Both the position numbers and the translations under genes were made by a program. From NCBI GenBank assembly GCA_963798795.1, contig CAWCUZ010000006.1:1-64000 (forward strand): a stretch of DNA of 64,000 bases, read 5' to 3'. The notes beneath the pieces are model-generated. The model was given only the letters and a program-made list of their open reading frames with translations. It had not been told where the DNA came from and did no database searches. The stretch is from CAWCUZ01 sp963798795 (GTDB taxonomy: Bacteria; Acidobacteriota; Vicinamibacteria; Vicinamibacterales; SCN-69-37). Shown one piece after another: positions 45,266 through 53,756 of this stretch (its first letter is position 1; every line of letters begins with the position of its first letter).

Positions 45266-45467
45266 GTGCAACGTAGGATGACGACCTTCAGCGGATGCAG
45301 TTCCCTCCGCGCGCGACACGCGCGCCCGACCATCATCCGGCGGCGATCGCCGCGCAACCAGACTCGGACACGAGTATCGTTGACCGACGTGAACCGGAAT
45401 GCAGACGTTCCAGCCAGCGCGGATTTGGACTATGTTGAGCGTCTCGGCCAAGGAAGGGAGGATTCTG

Positions 45468-46643
45468 ATGGCGACATGGCGCCGGCGACTGGAACGGCAT
45501 TCGTTGAGCGCAGCATTCGGCCTGGCGGTCGCGCTCGGCCTCCCGGGGGCCTGGACGGCGCCGTGGACCGGCGCGGTCGCGGTGGCGCGCGCCGCGACGG
45601 CCTCCTCGTTCGCCAGCGCGGCCCTTCCCGACCGGCTGGCCGATGCGGCGTTCTGGCAGCTGGTCAGCGACATCTCGGAGCCGGGCGGCTACTTTCGGAT
45701 CACGGACAACTTCACGTCGAACGAGCCGGAAATCGGCCAGGTCTTCACCGCGCTCCACGAGCGCGGTGTGCACGGCGGCGTGTACATCGGCGTGGGCCCG
45801 GAGCAGAACTTCACCTACATGGCCTCGATTCGGCCGGCGATGGCGTTCGTCATCGACATCCGCCGGCAGGCCGTGATGCAGCACCTGATGTTCAAGGCGG
45901 TCTTCGAGATGGCGACGGACCGCGCCGACTTCATTTCCATCCTCTTCTCGAAGCCGCGGCCCGAAGGGCTCGATCGCACGACGCCGATTCAGCGGATCTG
46001 GGACGCGTACACCGGGGTCGCCACCGACAAGACCGCCGCCCAGGCGAACCACACCCACATCGTCGAACGCCTGACCAGGACGCACGCATTCACGTTCACG
46101 GAGGACGAGCAGGCGCAGCTCGACTGGGTGATCGACGCCTTCGTCTCGTACGGGCCGGCCATCACGACGCGCGGATCGCCGAACGGGCGCGGCGGCGGCA
46201 ACAGTGGGACGTTTGCCGACCTGACGGGATGGTCGCTGGACGCGTCAGGCCAGCCGCAGAGTTTTCTGTCGAGTGACGAGAACTATCAGTACGTGAAGGG
46301 CCTGCAGGACAAGAACCTGGTGGTGCCGGTCAGCGGCGACTTCGCGGGACCCAAGGCGCTCCGCGGAATTGGCGCGTGGCTCAAGCGTCAGGGCGGCGTG
46401 GTCAGCTCGTTCTATGTCTCGAACGTGGAACAGTACCTGTTCCAGGACGGCAAACAACGGGCCTTCTACGCCAATGTCGCGACGCTGCCGCTCGGCCGCG
46501 CGAGCGTGTTCATCCGGCCCTACTCGCTGCGGCGCCGCGGCGGCATCGTGGCCCAGCCGCTCTGCCCGATTCCGACGTTCCTCGAAGCGGTCGACGCGGG
46601 CCGCATCTACACGAACAACGACGCGCTCGCCTGCGGAAAATAG
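45468..46643 (+). CDS. LIC_10091-like conserved exported protein
   Basis: The start is at ATG 45468, with AGGGAGG eight bases upstream, giving 391 residues. A long signal region (HSLSAAFGLAVALGLPGAWT) precedes AALPDRLADAAFWQLVSDISEPGGYFRITDNFTSNEPEIGQVF and YIGVGPEQNFTYMASIRPAMAFVIDIRRQAVMQHLMFKAVFEM, the signature of the family named from Leptospira LIC_10091, whose fold resembles SAM methyltransferases. Later parts are SSDENYQYVKGLQDKNLVVPVSGDFAGPKALRGIGAWLK and VSSFYVSNVEQYLF. Function is unproven. Two copies of an intergenic element lie downstream of this and the 35347 gene. Confidence 0.85.
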   Translation: MATWRRRLERHSLSAAFGLAVALGLPGAWTAPWTGAVAVARAATASSFASAALPDRLADAAFWQLVSDISEPGGYFRITDNFTSNEPEIGQVFTALHERGVHGGVYIGVGPEQNFTYMASIRPAMAFVIDIRRQAVMQHLMFKAVFEMATDRADFISILFSKPRPEGLDRTTPIQRIWDAYTGVATDKTAAQANHTHIVERLTRTHAFTFTEDEQAQLDWVIDAFVSYGPAITTRGSPNGRGGGNSGTFADLTGWSLDASGQPQSFLSSDENYQYVKGLQDKNLVVPVSGDFAGPKALRGIGAWLKRQGGVVSSFYVSNVEQYLFQDGKQRAFYANVATLPLGRASVFIRPYSLRRRGGIVAQPLCPIPTFLEAVDAGRIYTNNDALACGK

Positions 46644-46646
46644 ATC

Positions 46647-46735
46647 GGGTCCCTCAGGGCCGAAGAACGGCGATCCGCGATCGCCGGTTGACGATAGCCC
46701 GGTCGCGATTGGCGATGGCCAATTGACGATTACCG
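46647..46735 (+). repeat. dispersed ~90-base intergenic element, copy 3
   Basis: It reads GGGTCCCTCAGGGCCGAAG, CGGCGATCCGCGATCGCC, GGTTGACGATAGCCCGGTCG, CGATTGGCGATGGCC, AATTGACGATTACCGAT. It lies between convergent genes and supplies the TAA (46730-46732) of the DUF2461 gene. Other copies are at 23395-23504 and 35841-35930. Confidence 0.8.
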
Positions 46736-47413
46736 ATGCGTGCCCCATCTGAGGCCGAGCGCGTTCGTCAGGAACTCCAGCAGCGGGGCGGCACGTTCGC
46801 ACGCGTCGGTGTAGCGGTCGAGGAAGTCATTGCGGCCGGCCTCGACAGGTGTGAACCCGGCGAGCGTGTAGAAGTCCTTGCGCTTCAGGTCCTCGACGAA
46901 CCGGTGCTCGCGATCGAAACCGGCGGGCGCGCGGGTCAACCGATCGCCTTCAATCTCGATCCCGGTTCCCCGCACCGCAGCCCACTGCCTCGCCGCGTCG
47001 ACGACGTGCTGGCGGATGCGGGTGACGGCGGCCTTGTCCCCGTGGTAAAGCCCACCGCCGCCGTACACCTCCTTCGGATCGAGATGGAGATAGAACGCCG
47101 GCACGCTCTCGGCCTCCTTGCGGGCCTCGTGCGGAAAGCGCGCGGCCATCCAGGTCTTGAACGGCGACTTGTCGGCGGAGAATCTGGTGTCGCGGTAGAT
47201 CCGGAACATGGACCCGCCGGTGCGGCGCGGATCGGCGATGTAGGCACGGCTGATCGCGCGCAGGCGCGGCGCAAAGTCGGCGATGAACTGGAGCATGGGC
47301 GCTTCGACGTCCGCGACGTAGCGCTCGCGCTGGGCGGCGAACCACTCCCGGTCGTTGTGGCGCTTGAGGGCGCGGAGGAACGCGAAGAAGTCGGGACCGA
47401 AGTAGCGGGACAT
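46730..47413 (-). CDS. DUF2461 / TIGR02453 family protein
   Basis: From ATG 47413 the protein has 227 residues: MSRYFGPDFFAFLRALKRHNDREWFAAQRERYVADVEAPMLQFIADF, then GGSMFRIYRDTRFSADKSPFKTWMAARF, FYLHLDPKEVYGGGGLYHGD and FTPVEAGRNDFLDRYTDACERAAPLLEFL. This matches the TIGR02453 family of unknown function. It precedes the acyltransferase in opposite genomic order with a GAAGGC repeat upstream of its start. Confidence 0.92.
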   Translation of the reverse strand: MSRYFGPDFFAFLRALKRHNDREWFAAQRERYVADVEAPMLQFIADFAPRLRAISRAYIADPRRTGGSMFRIYRDTRFSADKSPFKTWMAARFPHEARKEAESVPAFYLHLDPKEVYGGGGLYHGDKAAVTRIRQHVVDAARQWAAVRGTGIEIEGDRLTRAPAGFDREHRFVEDLKRKDFYTLAGFTPVEAGRNDFLDRYTDACERAAPLLEFLTNALGLRWGTHR

Positions 47414-47488
47414 CTGAAGGAAGGCAGAAGGCAGAAGGCAGAAAGCAGAAGGCCGAAGGCGGAAGGCCCCAGGCCGAAGGCCGAAGCG
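47414..47488. repeat. GAAGGCAGAAGGC tandem repeats
   Basis: Seven or eight units of GAAGGCAGAA/GAAGGCCGAA fill the space between the DUF2461 start and the end of the acyltransferase gene. It is a fourth short-repeat family in the window. Confidence 0.8.
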
Positions 47489-47489
47489 A

Positions 47490-48446
47490 TCAGCTCGATC
47501 GCGCGGCGTCGGGTTCGCCGTCGAGCAGGTCGCGGGCAGACGCGAGCGCGTCCGATGCGACGCCGTACACCCCACGATACTCGGGCGGCAGCAGACGGGC
47601 GATCGCCAGACCGACGGCATCCATGAGCCGGCGACGGTCACCGAGCGAGCGGGCACGGAGGACGGCGGCATCGATCGGCCGGCCGACGCGGATCACGACC
47701 TGGACGGGATGGAGCGTCTCCTCGCCGATCGGGAACAACGCTTCCGTGCCAGTGATACCGATCGGCAGCACGATCGCCTCCGGACCTTCGAGGTAGCGCG
47801 CGACGCCGCCGAGCATCGGCTGCATGCCGCGCGTGCGGCTCCGCGTGCCCTCGCCGAAGACGAGCAGCGCGTCGCCGCGGGCGACGCGGTCGTGCGCGAT
47901 CTGGATCGACCGGCGCGCCGCGCGGGCCACGCTGCGCGAATCCATGGTCGCTTCCTCGCTCGACAGCGCGCTGCTCTGCGGCGTCTTGATCGTACCGAAG
48001 CACAGGCTCGAGAACCGGCGCTTCCGGCTCGAATACACCTTCGGTCCCGCAATCGTCGTCAGCCGGTCCGCGAGCGCGGAGCCGCCGGCGCGGTGCAGCA
48101 GGACCTCGAGCAGGTTGGCGTCGGCATAGGACAGATGATTCGCGAAGATGACCACCGGCCGGCCGTTGAGCCCCGGCAGATGCTGGACGCCCTCGAGCCG
48201 CGAGCCCGGTTCGAGCAGCCGATCGGCCAGCAGGTGGTGCACGCGCTTGGCGAGCGGATCGGCCGGATAGTAGTCCCAGTCGCTGCCGGCCGTGGCGAGC
48301 CGCGAGTTGAGCGTGACGAGCGCGTCCGGGCCGGCGCGCTCGAACTCCACCGCCAGCGCGTCGCGGATGTCCTCGAGCGTGAGCAGATCGCGGTCACCGA
48401 GAAAATCGGCGATCGCGGCGATCAGCGGCTCGGCGTTCGGCTGCAC
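47490..48446 (-). CDS. PlsC-type 1-acyl-glycerol-phosphate acyltransferase
   Basis: 318 residues. The acyltransferase signature is FANHLSYADANLL, with catalytic His104-x4-Asp109. Later motifs are LLVFGEGTRSRTRGMQPMLGGVARYLEG and IVLPIGITGTEALFPIGEETLHPVQVVIRVGRPID, including the GEGTRS and P blocks of the family. About 95 extra N-terminal residues precede the catalytic domain. It probably acylates lysophosphatidate or a related lipid at the membrane. It is separated from the transketolase by 59 bases with a palindrome. Confidence 0.9.
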   Translation of the reverse strand: MQPNAEPLIAAIADFLGDRDLLTLEDIRDALAVEFERAGPDALVTLNSRLATAGSDWDYYPADPLAKRVHHLLADRLLEPGSRLEGVQHLPGLNGRPVVIFANHLSYADANLLEVLLHRAGGSALADRLTTIAGPKVYSSRKRRFSSLCFGTIKTPQSSALSSEEATMDSRSVARAARRSIQIAHDRVARGDALLVFGEGTRSRTRGMQPMLGGVARYLEGPEAIVLPIGITGTEALFPIGEETLHPVQVVIRVGRPIDAAVLRARSLGDRRRLMDAVGLAIARLLPPEYRGVYGVASDALASARDLLDGEPDAARSS

Positions 48447-48480
48447 CCGCCCATTATCACCTCAGGCAGCCGCAGCCTCA

Positions 48481-48505
48481 CGCCGGGTCTGAAGACCTGG
48501 GGCTC
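48481..48505. repeat. GGGTCTGAAGACC palindrome
   Basis: CGCCGGGTCTGAAGACCTGG followed by GGCTCC lies just after the transketolase stop. It is the same family as at 53661-53740, 57988-58017 and 58213-58274. Confidence 0.75.
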
Positions 48506-50914
48506 CTATCCGTGCTGCCCGCGCCGCGCCTTGACGTACGCCAGAACCGCGTCGAACTGGCTGCGGCCGTCGAGGCCGGCTTCGTGCAGGACGGCGGCGC
48601 CGGAGCCGCTGCCCAGATAGTGGCCTTTACGGAACGGATGGAGCGTGCGCGCGCGGCCGTCCACCGACGTGATCCACCGATACATCGTCGGCAGCGTGAA
48701 GCCGGTGATGCCCATGGCTTCACCGGCCAGCGCGGGCGGGTAGATGCGGGCCTGGGCCTCGGCGCCGAGCGCGTCGAAGAGCTCGACCGACGAGATGTAC
48801 AGCACGTGCAGGTTCAGCTTCGCATCGTCGATGAGCGGCAGCGCGTCGTCGATGAAGGCGTACGCCACGTCGCTGCCCTGGAGCACGATCGTGCCGTCGC
48901 GCGGCCGCGTCGTCCGGGCCGGGCGGAGGACGTACACCCCGGCCATCGCGTCGGCGGCGGGGGCGAGGCCGCGGGCGGCGCGGTCAATCACGCGCTCGGG
49001 CGGACGCGTCACGAATGGCGCGATGACGGCCGGCCGGCGGCTCAGCGCGGCCAGCATCAGCGGCCAGATTTCCTGCGGATCCCACGGCGTCAGAGTGAGG
49101 GCCGTGCCGGGCGCGAAGTTCTCCTGCAGCAGTTGGAGCGCCTGCGGGTCGGCGTGAGTCGGGCCGTCCTCGCCCGTCTTGAGGCCGGCGTGCGCGCAGA
49201 CGAGCACGAACGGCTTGAACGCCTCGTCCGGGACCAGGGCATGCCGCGCCTGGCTGCCGATCGCGTGCAGCCGCGCGGCCATGTGTCCGAGCGGCGCGAG
49301 AAACGCGGCGTATGACGACGCCACGCCGAGGTGCGCGCCAAAGGCGGCCACGCCTGAGAGCAGGCCGGCGGTGGCGTCCTCGCAGATGCCGCCCGCCGAC
49401 AGCAGACGCGCGTCCGGATTGTGCGCGGTGTGGAAGAAGCCGGGGGGAAATCCACGCGTCGCGTTCGACACCGACGTGGAACCGGCCAGGTCGGCGGAGG
49501 CCACGAGCACGGCGCCGCCGGACAGCCGATTCAGATAGCCCAGCACATCGCCCAGCGCTCCGCGCAGCGTCGTTTCGGTGCCCGGCGTCAGTTTCAGATC
49601 CGGGGGCGGATGCATGGCCAGCGCCGGCGGCAGCCGCAGGACCGCGCCGAGGTCGGGCGCGTCGCGCTGCGGCATGCGCGCGCGTGCCTCGAGCCTGGAG
49701 CGCGAGGTCTCGAGCCTGGCGCCGAGCGCGGCCACGACGTCGCGGTGGTCCATCAACAGACCGCGGACCGCCTGGAGCGCCTCCCAGAAGCACTGTTCGA
49801 TCACGGCGGCATCGCAGCCGCGGCAGCGTTTGGCGTCGCCCTCGCACTGCGGCAGCGTCTCCGCTCGCGACTGCAGCAACGGCGCCACGGCATCGTAGAA
49901 TCCGGCCGCGCAGAGCGTGTGCCCCGCGCCGTGCGAGGCGCGGCCCTCGATGCCGTACTCCCAGCCCTTGACCGTGCGATACACGACGGCGGTCGGCTGG
50001 CCGGTGTCCATGTCGTGCGCCAGCCGTTGCGCCGTGAAGATCTGACGATAGTCGTGGCCGTCCGGCACCAGGACGACGTTCCAGTCGTGGAGCCAGGCGA
50101 ACTCGGCCGGGTCCCACTGGACGTAGTCGCCGGGATGATCGCCGTCGCGGCAGACACGGTCGGAATCGATCGAGGACTGGTTCCAGTCGATGTGCACGAC
50201 GAGGTTGCGCAGGCCCATCGACGCCGCGGCGGCAAACGCCTCCGATACGCGGCCGGGCGTCATGCCGCCTTCGCCCTCGATGACGTGCACGCGCGGCGGG
50301 TCGTTACGATACAGGTCGATCGCACCGAGGGCGAGGCCGAATGACGAAGCGAGCCCCACGCCGGACGCTCCGGTCGCGAGCCGCACGAATGGCGTCGCGG
50401 GCGTGGGGTGGCCGTCGAGCGCGCGGGCGCGGAACGACGTGAACAGCGGCGTGTCGTTCGTCGGATTGCGGCGGAAGCCGAGCAGGTCCTCGAGCCGCAA
50501 CTGAAATCGTTCGTTGAGCGGCAGCAGGCCCGGCCGGCCCAGCCGGGCGATCTCGTTGCGGAGGGCCCAGATCGCATAGAGCCCCAGCGCCTTGTGGCCC
50601 GCGGCGTACGACACGATGTCGGCTTCCGGCGCATCGGGACGCGCAAGGTCGTAGTCGAGGGCGTCGAAGAGCAGGGCCTGGACGAAGCGGCCCGACGAGA
50701 TCGACCCGCCGGGGTGGCCCGAGCCGGGCACATAGTTGTAGAGGATGGCGCAGAGCGACCGGTACGCGCGGTCGAGCAGCTCGAACGTGGCAGGAGCCGG
50801 CAGGCCCGCCGGTGGCGTCACCTCCGCGGCGTTCCAGAATCCGCCGCGGCGCGGGCCGAACCGCATGGCCGTCGAGTGTTCCGGGGTTGCGGCGGGTCTG
50901 GTCAGCACTCTCAC
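48506..50914 (-). CDS. transketolase
   Basis: 802 residues, long for the family because of an N-terminal extension; ATG 50866 (MRFGPRRGGFWN) is an alternative start. The TPP domain has VPGSGHPGGSISS, SYAAGHKALGLYAIW, and a GEGGMTPGRVSEAFAAAASM ... NLVVHIDWNQ diphosphate-binding motif. The pyrimidine domain shows GGICEDATAGLLSGVAAFG and VCAHAGLKTGEDGPTHADPQALQLLQ. The C-terminal domain has VYVLRPARTTRPRDGTIVLQGSDVA. A Cys-rich loop (QCEGDAKRCRGCD) near 345-360 is unusual and might bind metal. It joins the pentose-phosphate pathway to glycolysis. Confidence 0.92.
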   Translation of the reverse strand: MRVLTRPAATPEHSTAMRFGPRRGGFWNAAEVTPPAGLPAPATFELLDRAYRSLCAILYNYVPGSGHPGGSISSGRFVQALLFDALDYDLARPDAPEADIVSYAAGHKALGLYAIWALRNEIARLGRPGLLPLNERFQLRLEDLLGFRRNPTNDTPLFTSFRARALDGHPTPATPFVRLATGASGVGLASSFGLALGAIDLYRNDPPRVHVIEGEGGMTPGRVSEAFAAAASMGLRNLVVHIDWNQSSIDSDRVCRDGDHPGDYVQWDPAEFAWLHDWNVVLVPDGHDYRQIFTAQRLAHDMDTGQPTAVVYRTVKGWEYGIEGRASHGAGHTLCAAGFYDAVAPLLQSRAETLPQCEGDAKRCRGCDAAVIEQCFWEALQAVRGLLMDHRDVVAALGARLETSRSRLEARARMPQRDAPDLGAVLRLPPALAMHPPPDLKLTPGTETTLRGALGDVLGYLNRLSGGAVLVASADLAGSTSVSNATRGFPPGFFHTAHNPDARLLSAGGICEDATAGLLSGVAAFGAHLGVASSYAAFLAPLGHMAARLHAIGSQARHALVPDEAFKPFVLVCAHAGLKTGEDGPTHADPQALQLLQENFAPGTALTLTPWDPQEIWPLMLAALSRRPAVIAPFVTRPPERVIDRAARGLAPAADAMAGVYVLRPARTTRPRDGTIVLQGSDVAYAFIDDALPLIDDAKLNLHVLYISSVELFDALGAEAQARIYPPALAGEAMGITGFTLPTMYRWITSVDGRARTLHPFRKGHYLGSGSGAAVLHEAGLDGRSQFDAVLAYVKARRGQHG

Positions 50915-50946
50915 CTCCGCGCGTCGTGTTCGAAACGGAGAACGGG

Positions 50947-52140
50947 TCAGGACGCCCAGTGATCCTGGAGGCGCGCGAGGCCCTCCTGGATGCCGTCAAG
51001 GCCGATACCGGAGTACGCGAGCCGGATCGAGACGTGGTCCTCGCCCGGCTGCACGCGGCCGAAGTGGTCGCGCGAGCAGAACGACACGCCCGTCTGACGC
51101 AGCGCGTCCAGCCGGAACGCCTGGGTGTCGGTGAAGCCCTTCCGGCGGAAGATCTCGGTGACGTCGGGGTACAGATAGAACGTGACGTCGGGCACGGCGA
51201 GCGACACGCCGGGGATCGCGCGCAAGGCGGCGGCCAGCGCGTCGCGACGGCGCCGCAGCGTGCAGATGATGTTGCGGTACCCGGACTGGTCGCCGCGCAG
51301 CGCTTCGATGCCGGCCACCTGCACGAAGTGGCAGGTGCACGACTCCTGGTTCACGTTGAGCTGCGAGATGATATCGATTACCGGTTTCGGCCCGACAGCC
51401 GCGCCCAGCCGCCACCCGGTCATGGCAAACCGCTTCGAGTGGCCGGTCAGAATGACCGTGCGCGCCGCCATGCCTGGCAGGCTGACGATGCTGCGGCTCT
51501 CACCGGAATAGCGGATATGGAAGTACGCTTCGTCCGAGAGCACCCACAGGTCGTGCCGTTGCGCCAGGTCCGCCACCCACGCCAGCTCGTCTTCGTTCGA
51601 CTCGGCGCCGAGCGGATTCTGGGCGTTGTTGAAGATCAGGCATCGCGTGCGCGGCGTGATCGCCCGCTCCATCTGCCCGCGCCGCAGCCGGAAGCCCGCG
51701 GCCGTGGCATCGTAGCCGTACGGCACCGCGACGCCGCCCTGGAACTGGATCTGCGATTCGTAAATCGGATAGCCGGGATTCGGATACAGGACCTCGTCGC
51801 CCGGGTTCATGAGCGCGAGCAGGAACTTGCCGATGACGGGCTTGCCGCCCGGCTGCACCGACACGTTCTCCATCGTGAACGGCACGCCGCGGTCGCGCGC
51901 CACGTCCTCGGCGATCGCGGCGCGGAGCTCCGGCAGACCGGCGGCCGGCGCGTAGCCGGTGCGGCCCGCGCGCATGGCTTCGATCGCCGCCTCGACAATG
52001 TTCGGCGGCGTCGGGATGTTCATGTCGCCGAGATGGAAGGGATAGACCGGGTGGCCCTGCGCCGCCCAGGCGCGCGCGTCCTCGGACACGGCAAACGCGG
52101 TCTCGGTGCCCAACCGCGCCAGATGCTTCGCCGGCTGCAC
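50947..52140 (-). CDS. class I/II PLP-dependent aminotransferase
   Basis: GTG 52140 (VQPAKHLARLGTETAFAVSEDARAW) is chosen because it matches family N-termini; TTG 52158 or ATG 52269 would extend it, the latter to within 17 bases of the divergent tryptophanase start. The protein has about 397 residues. Motifs: VYPFHLGDMNIPTPPNIVEAA, GYAPAAGLPELRAAIAED, NPGYPIYESQ, NNAQNPLGAESNEDEL, DEAYFHIRY, and the PLP lysine in ILTGHSKRFAMTGWRLGAAVG. VSIRLAYSGIG is the carboxylate-binding Arg region. It probably transfers amino groups from aspartate-, alanine- or aromatic-type amino acids. Confidence 0.9.
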   Translation of the reverse strand: MQPAKHLARLGTETAFAVSEDARAWAAQGHPVYPFHLGDMNIPTPPNIVEAAIEAMRAGRTGYAPAAGLPELRAAIAEDVARDRGVPFTMENVSVQPGGKPVIGKFLLALMNPGDEVLYPNPGYPIYESQIQFQGGVAVPYGYDATAAGFRLRRGQMERAITPRTRCLIFNNAQNPLGAESNEDELAWVADLAQRHDLWVLSDEAYFHIRYSGESRSIVSLPGMAARTVILTGHSKRFAMTGWRLGAAVGPKPVIDIISQLNVNQESCTCHFVQVAGIEALRGDQSGYRNIICTLRRRRDALAAALRAIPGVSLAVPDVTFYLYPDVTEIFRRKGFTDTQAFRLDALRQTGVSFCSRDHFGRVQPGEDHVSIRLAYSGIGLDGIQEGLARLQDHWAS

Positions 52141-52285
52141 GTGCGGTAGAACATGCAAGTACGGAGCCTGGACGCGGGCGGCCGCCACCGCTGAAAATGA
52201 CCCACTACGACCGCGATCGGCGCGGCCGGTGCGAAAAAACCCGGATGCCGGCGGGAGATTTCCGGCCATGGGAGCGGAGCATCAC

Positions 52286-53671
52286 ATGCTGGCGCGGACG
52301 ATCATCGAGCCCTTCCGCATCAAGTCGGTCGAGGCGATCAAGTTCACGACTCCCGAGGAACGCGCCGCGCGGCTGCGCGAGGCCGGGTTCAATGTCTTTC
52401 TACTGCACGCCGAGGACGTGCTGATCGACCTGCTCACCGATTCGGGCACCGGCGCGATGTCGTCCGCCCAGTGGTCCGCCATCATGCAGGGCGACGAGTC
52501 GTATGCCGGCAGCCGGTCCTTCTACCGTTTTCGCGACGTCGTGGCCGACCTCACCGGGTTCTGCCACATCATTCCGACGCACCAGGGCCGGGCGGCGGAG
52601 CGCATCCTGTTCCACACCGTGCTGCAGCCGGGCCAGATCGTCCCGAACAACAACCACTTCGACACGACACGCGCGAACGTCGAGGTCGAGGAGGCTGAAG
52701 CGCTCGATCTCGTGATTCCCGAAGGACGGGTGCCGTCGCGCGTCCATCCCTTCAAGGGCAACATGGACGTGGCCGCGCTCGAGAAGCTGCTGGCCGAGCG
52801 CGGCGACCGCGTGCCGCTCGTCATGGTGACGGTCACGAACAACTCGGGCGGCGGCCAGCCCGTGTCGCTGGCCAACCTCCGGGAGGTCCGGCGCGTCTGC
52901 GACCGGAACCGCAAGCCGCTGTTTCTCGACGCGTGCCGCTTCGCCGAGAACGCGTGGTTCATCAAGATGCGCGAGGAGGGGCAGAGCGCGCGGACGCCGA
53001 AGGAGATCGCGCGCGAGATGTTCTCGCTGGCCGACGGCTGCACGATGTCGGCCAAGAAGGACGGCCTCGCGAACATCGGCGGGTTCCTGGCGATGAACGA
53101 CGACGCGTGGGCGGAAGCGGCGCGGAACCTGCTCATCCTCACCGAGGGCTTCCCCACCTACGGCGGGCTGGCGGGGTACGACCTCGAAGCGATCGCGCGC
53201 GGCCTCGAGGAAGTCGTCGAGGAGCCGTATCTCAGGTACCGCATCCGATCGACGACGTACCTCGGCGAGAAGCTGACGGCGGCGGGTGTGCCGACCATCC
53301 AGCCGCCGGGCGGACACGCGATCTACATCGACGCGCGCGCGATGCTGCCGCACGTGCCGCCGCTGCAGTATCCGGGCGTCTCGCTGGTCAACGCGCTGTA
53401 CGTCGAGGGCGGCGTGCGCGGCGTGGAGATCGGAACCTTGATGTTCGGCCTGCACCCGGACGGCACCGAAACGCCGGCCGCCATGGATCTGGTGCGGCTC
53501 GCCATCCCGCGTCGGGTCTACACGCAGTCACACATCGACTACGCTGCGGAGGTCGTCGCCTCCGTCGCCGCCAGGCGCGACGAACTCCAGGGCTACCGGA
53601 TCGTGTCGGCGCCGAAGATGCTGCGGCACTTCAGCGCCACGTTCGAACCGCTCGGAGGCCCCCGGGTCTGA
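52286..53671 (+). CDS. tnaA: tryptophanase / tyrosine phenol-lyase family PLP enzyme, probably tryptophanase
   Basis: The start is at ATG 52286, with GGAG-type bases upstream, giving 461 residues. The fold family is beta-eliminating lyases: IIPTHQGRAAERILFHTVL, NNNHFDTTRANVE, FLDACRFAENAWFIK and the PLP lysine in GCTMSAKKDGLANIGG (Lys257/258). Tyrosine phenol-lyase carries Arg in MERGIVSAGR; here the matching segment is VEIGTLMFG, as in tryptophanase (VEIGSFLLG). Tryptophanase cleaves tryptophan to indole, pyruvate and ammonia. The last codons (GPRV and stop) lie in a palindromic repeat. It is divergent from an aminotransferase. The substrate call is moderately sure. Confidence 0.88.
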   Translation: MLARTIIEPFRIKSVEAIKFTTPEERAARLREAGFNVFLLHAEDVLIDLLTDSGTGAMSSAQWSAIMQGDESYAGSRSFYRFRDVVADLTGFCHIIPTHQGRAAERILFHTVLQPGQIVPNNNHFDTTRANVEVEEAEALDLVIPEGRVPSRVHPFKGNMDVAALEKLLAERGDRVPLVMVTVTNNSGGGQPVSLANLREVRRVCDRNRKPLFLDACRFAENAWFIKMREEGQSARTPKEIAREMFSLADGCTMSAKKDGLANIGGFLAMNDDAWAEAARNLLILTEGFPTYGGLAGYDLEAIARGLEEVVEEPYLRYRIRSTTYLGEKLTAAGVPTIQPPGGHAIYIDARAMLPHVPPLQYPGVSLVNALYVEGGVRGVEIGTLMFGLHPDGTETPAAMDLVRLAIPRRVYTQSHIDYAAEVVASVAARRDELQGYRIVSAPKMLRHFSATFEPLGGPRV

Positions 53672-53743
53672 AGACCCGGGGCTCCGTACCCGCACTGGAG
53701 GCCCGTACCGTCACTGGAGGCCCGCGTCTTCAGACCCGGGCGG
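53658..53743. repeat. paired CCCGGGTCTGAAGACCCGGG palindromes
   Basis: CCCGGGTCTGAAGACCCGGG (53661-53680) overlaps the tnaA stop (TGA 53669-53671). A related inverted copy, GGCCCGCGTCTTCAGACCCG, lies at about 53718. Between them ACTGGAGGCCCGTACCGTC-like bases repeat. It could work as a terminator. Confidence 0.8.
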
Positions 53744-53756
53744 AGGAACAGCAGAC

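Noticed and set aside
52286..53671. Tyrosine phenol-lyase
   Set aside because: The segment that carries the diagnostic Arg in tyrosine phenol-lyase reads VEIGTLMFG, as in tryptophanase.
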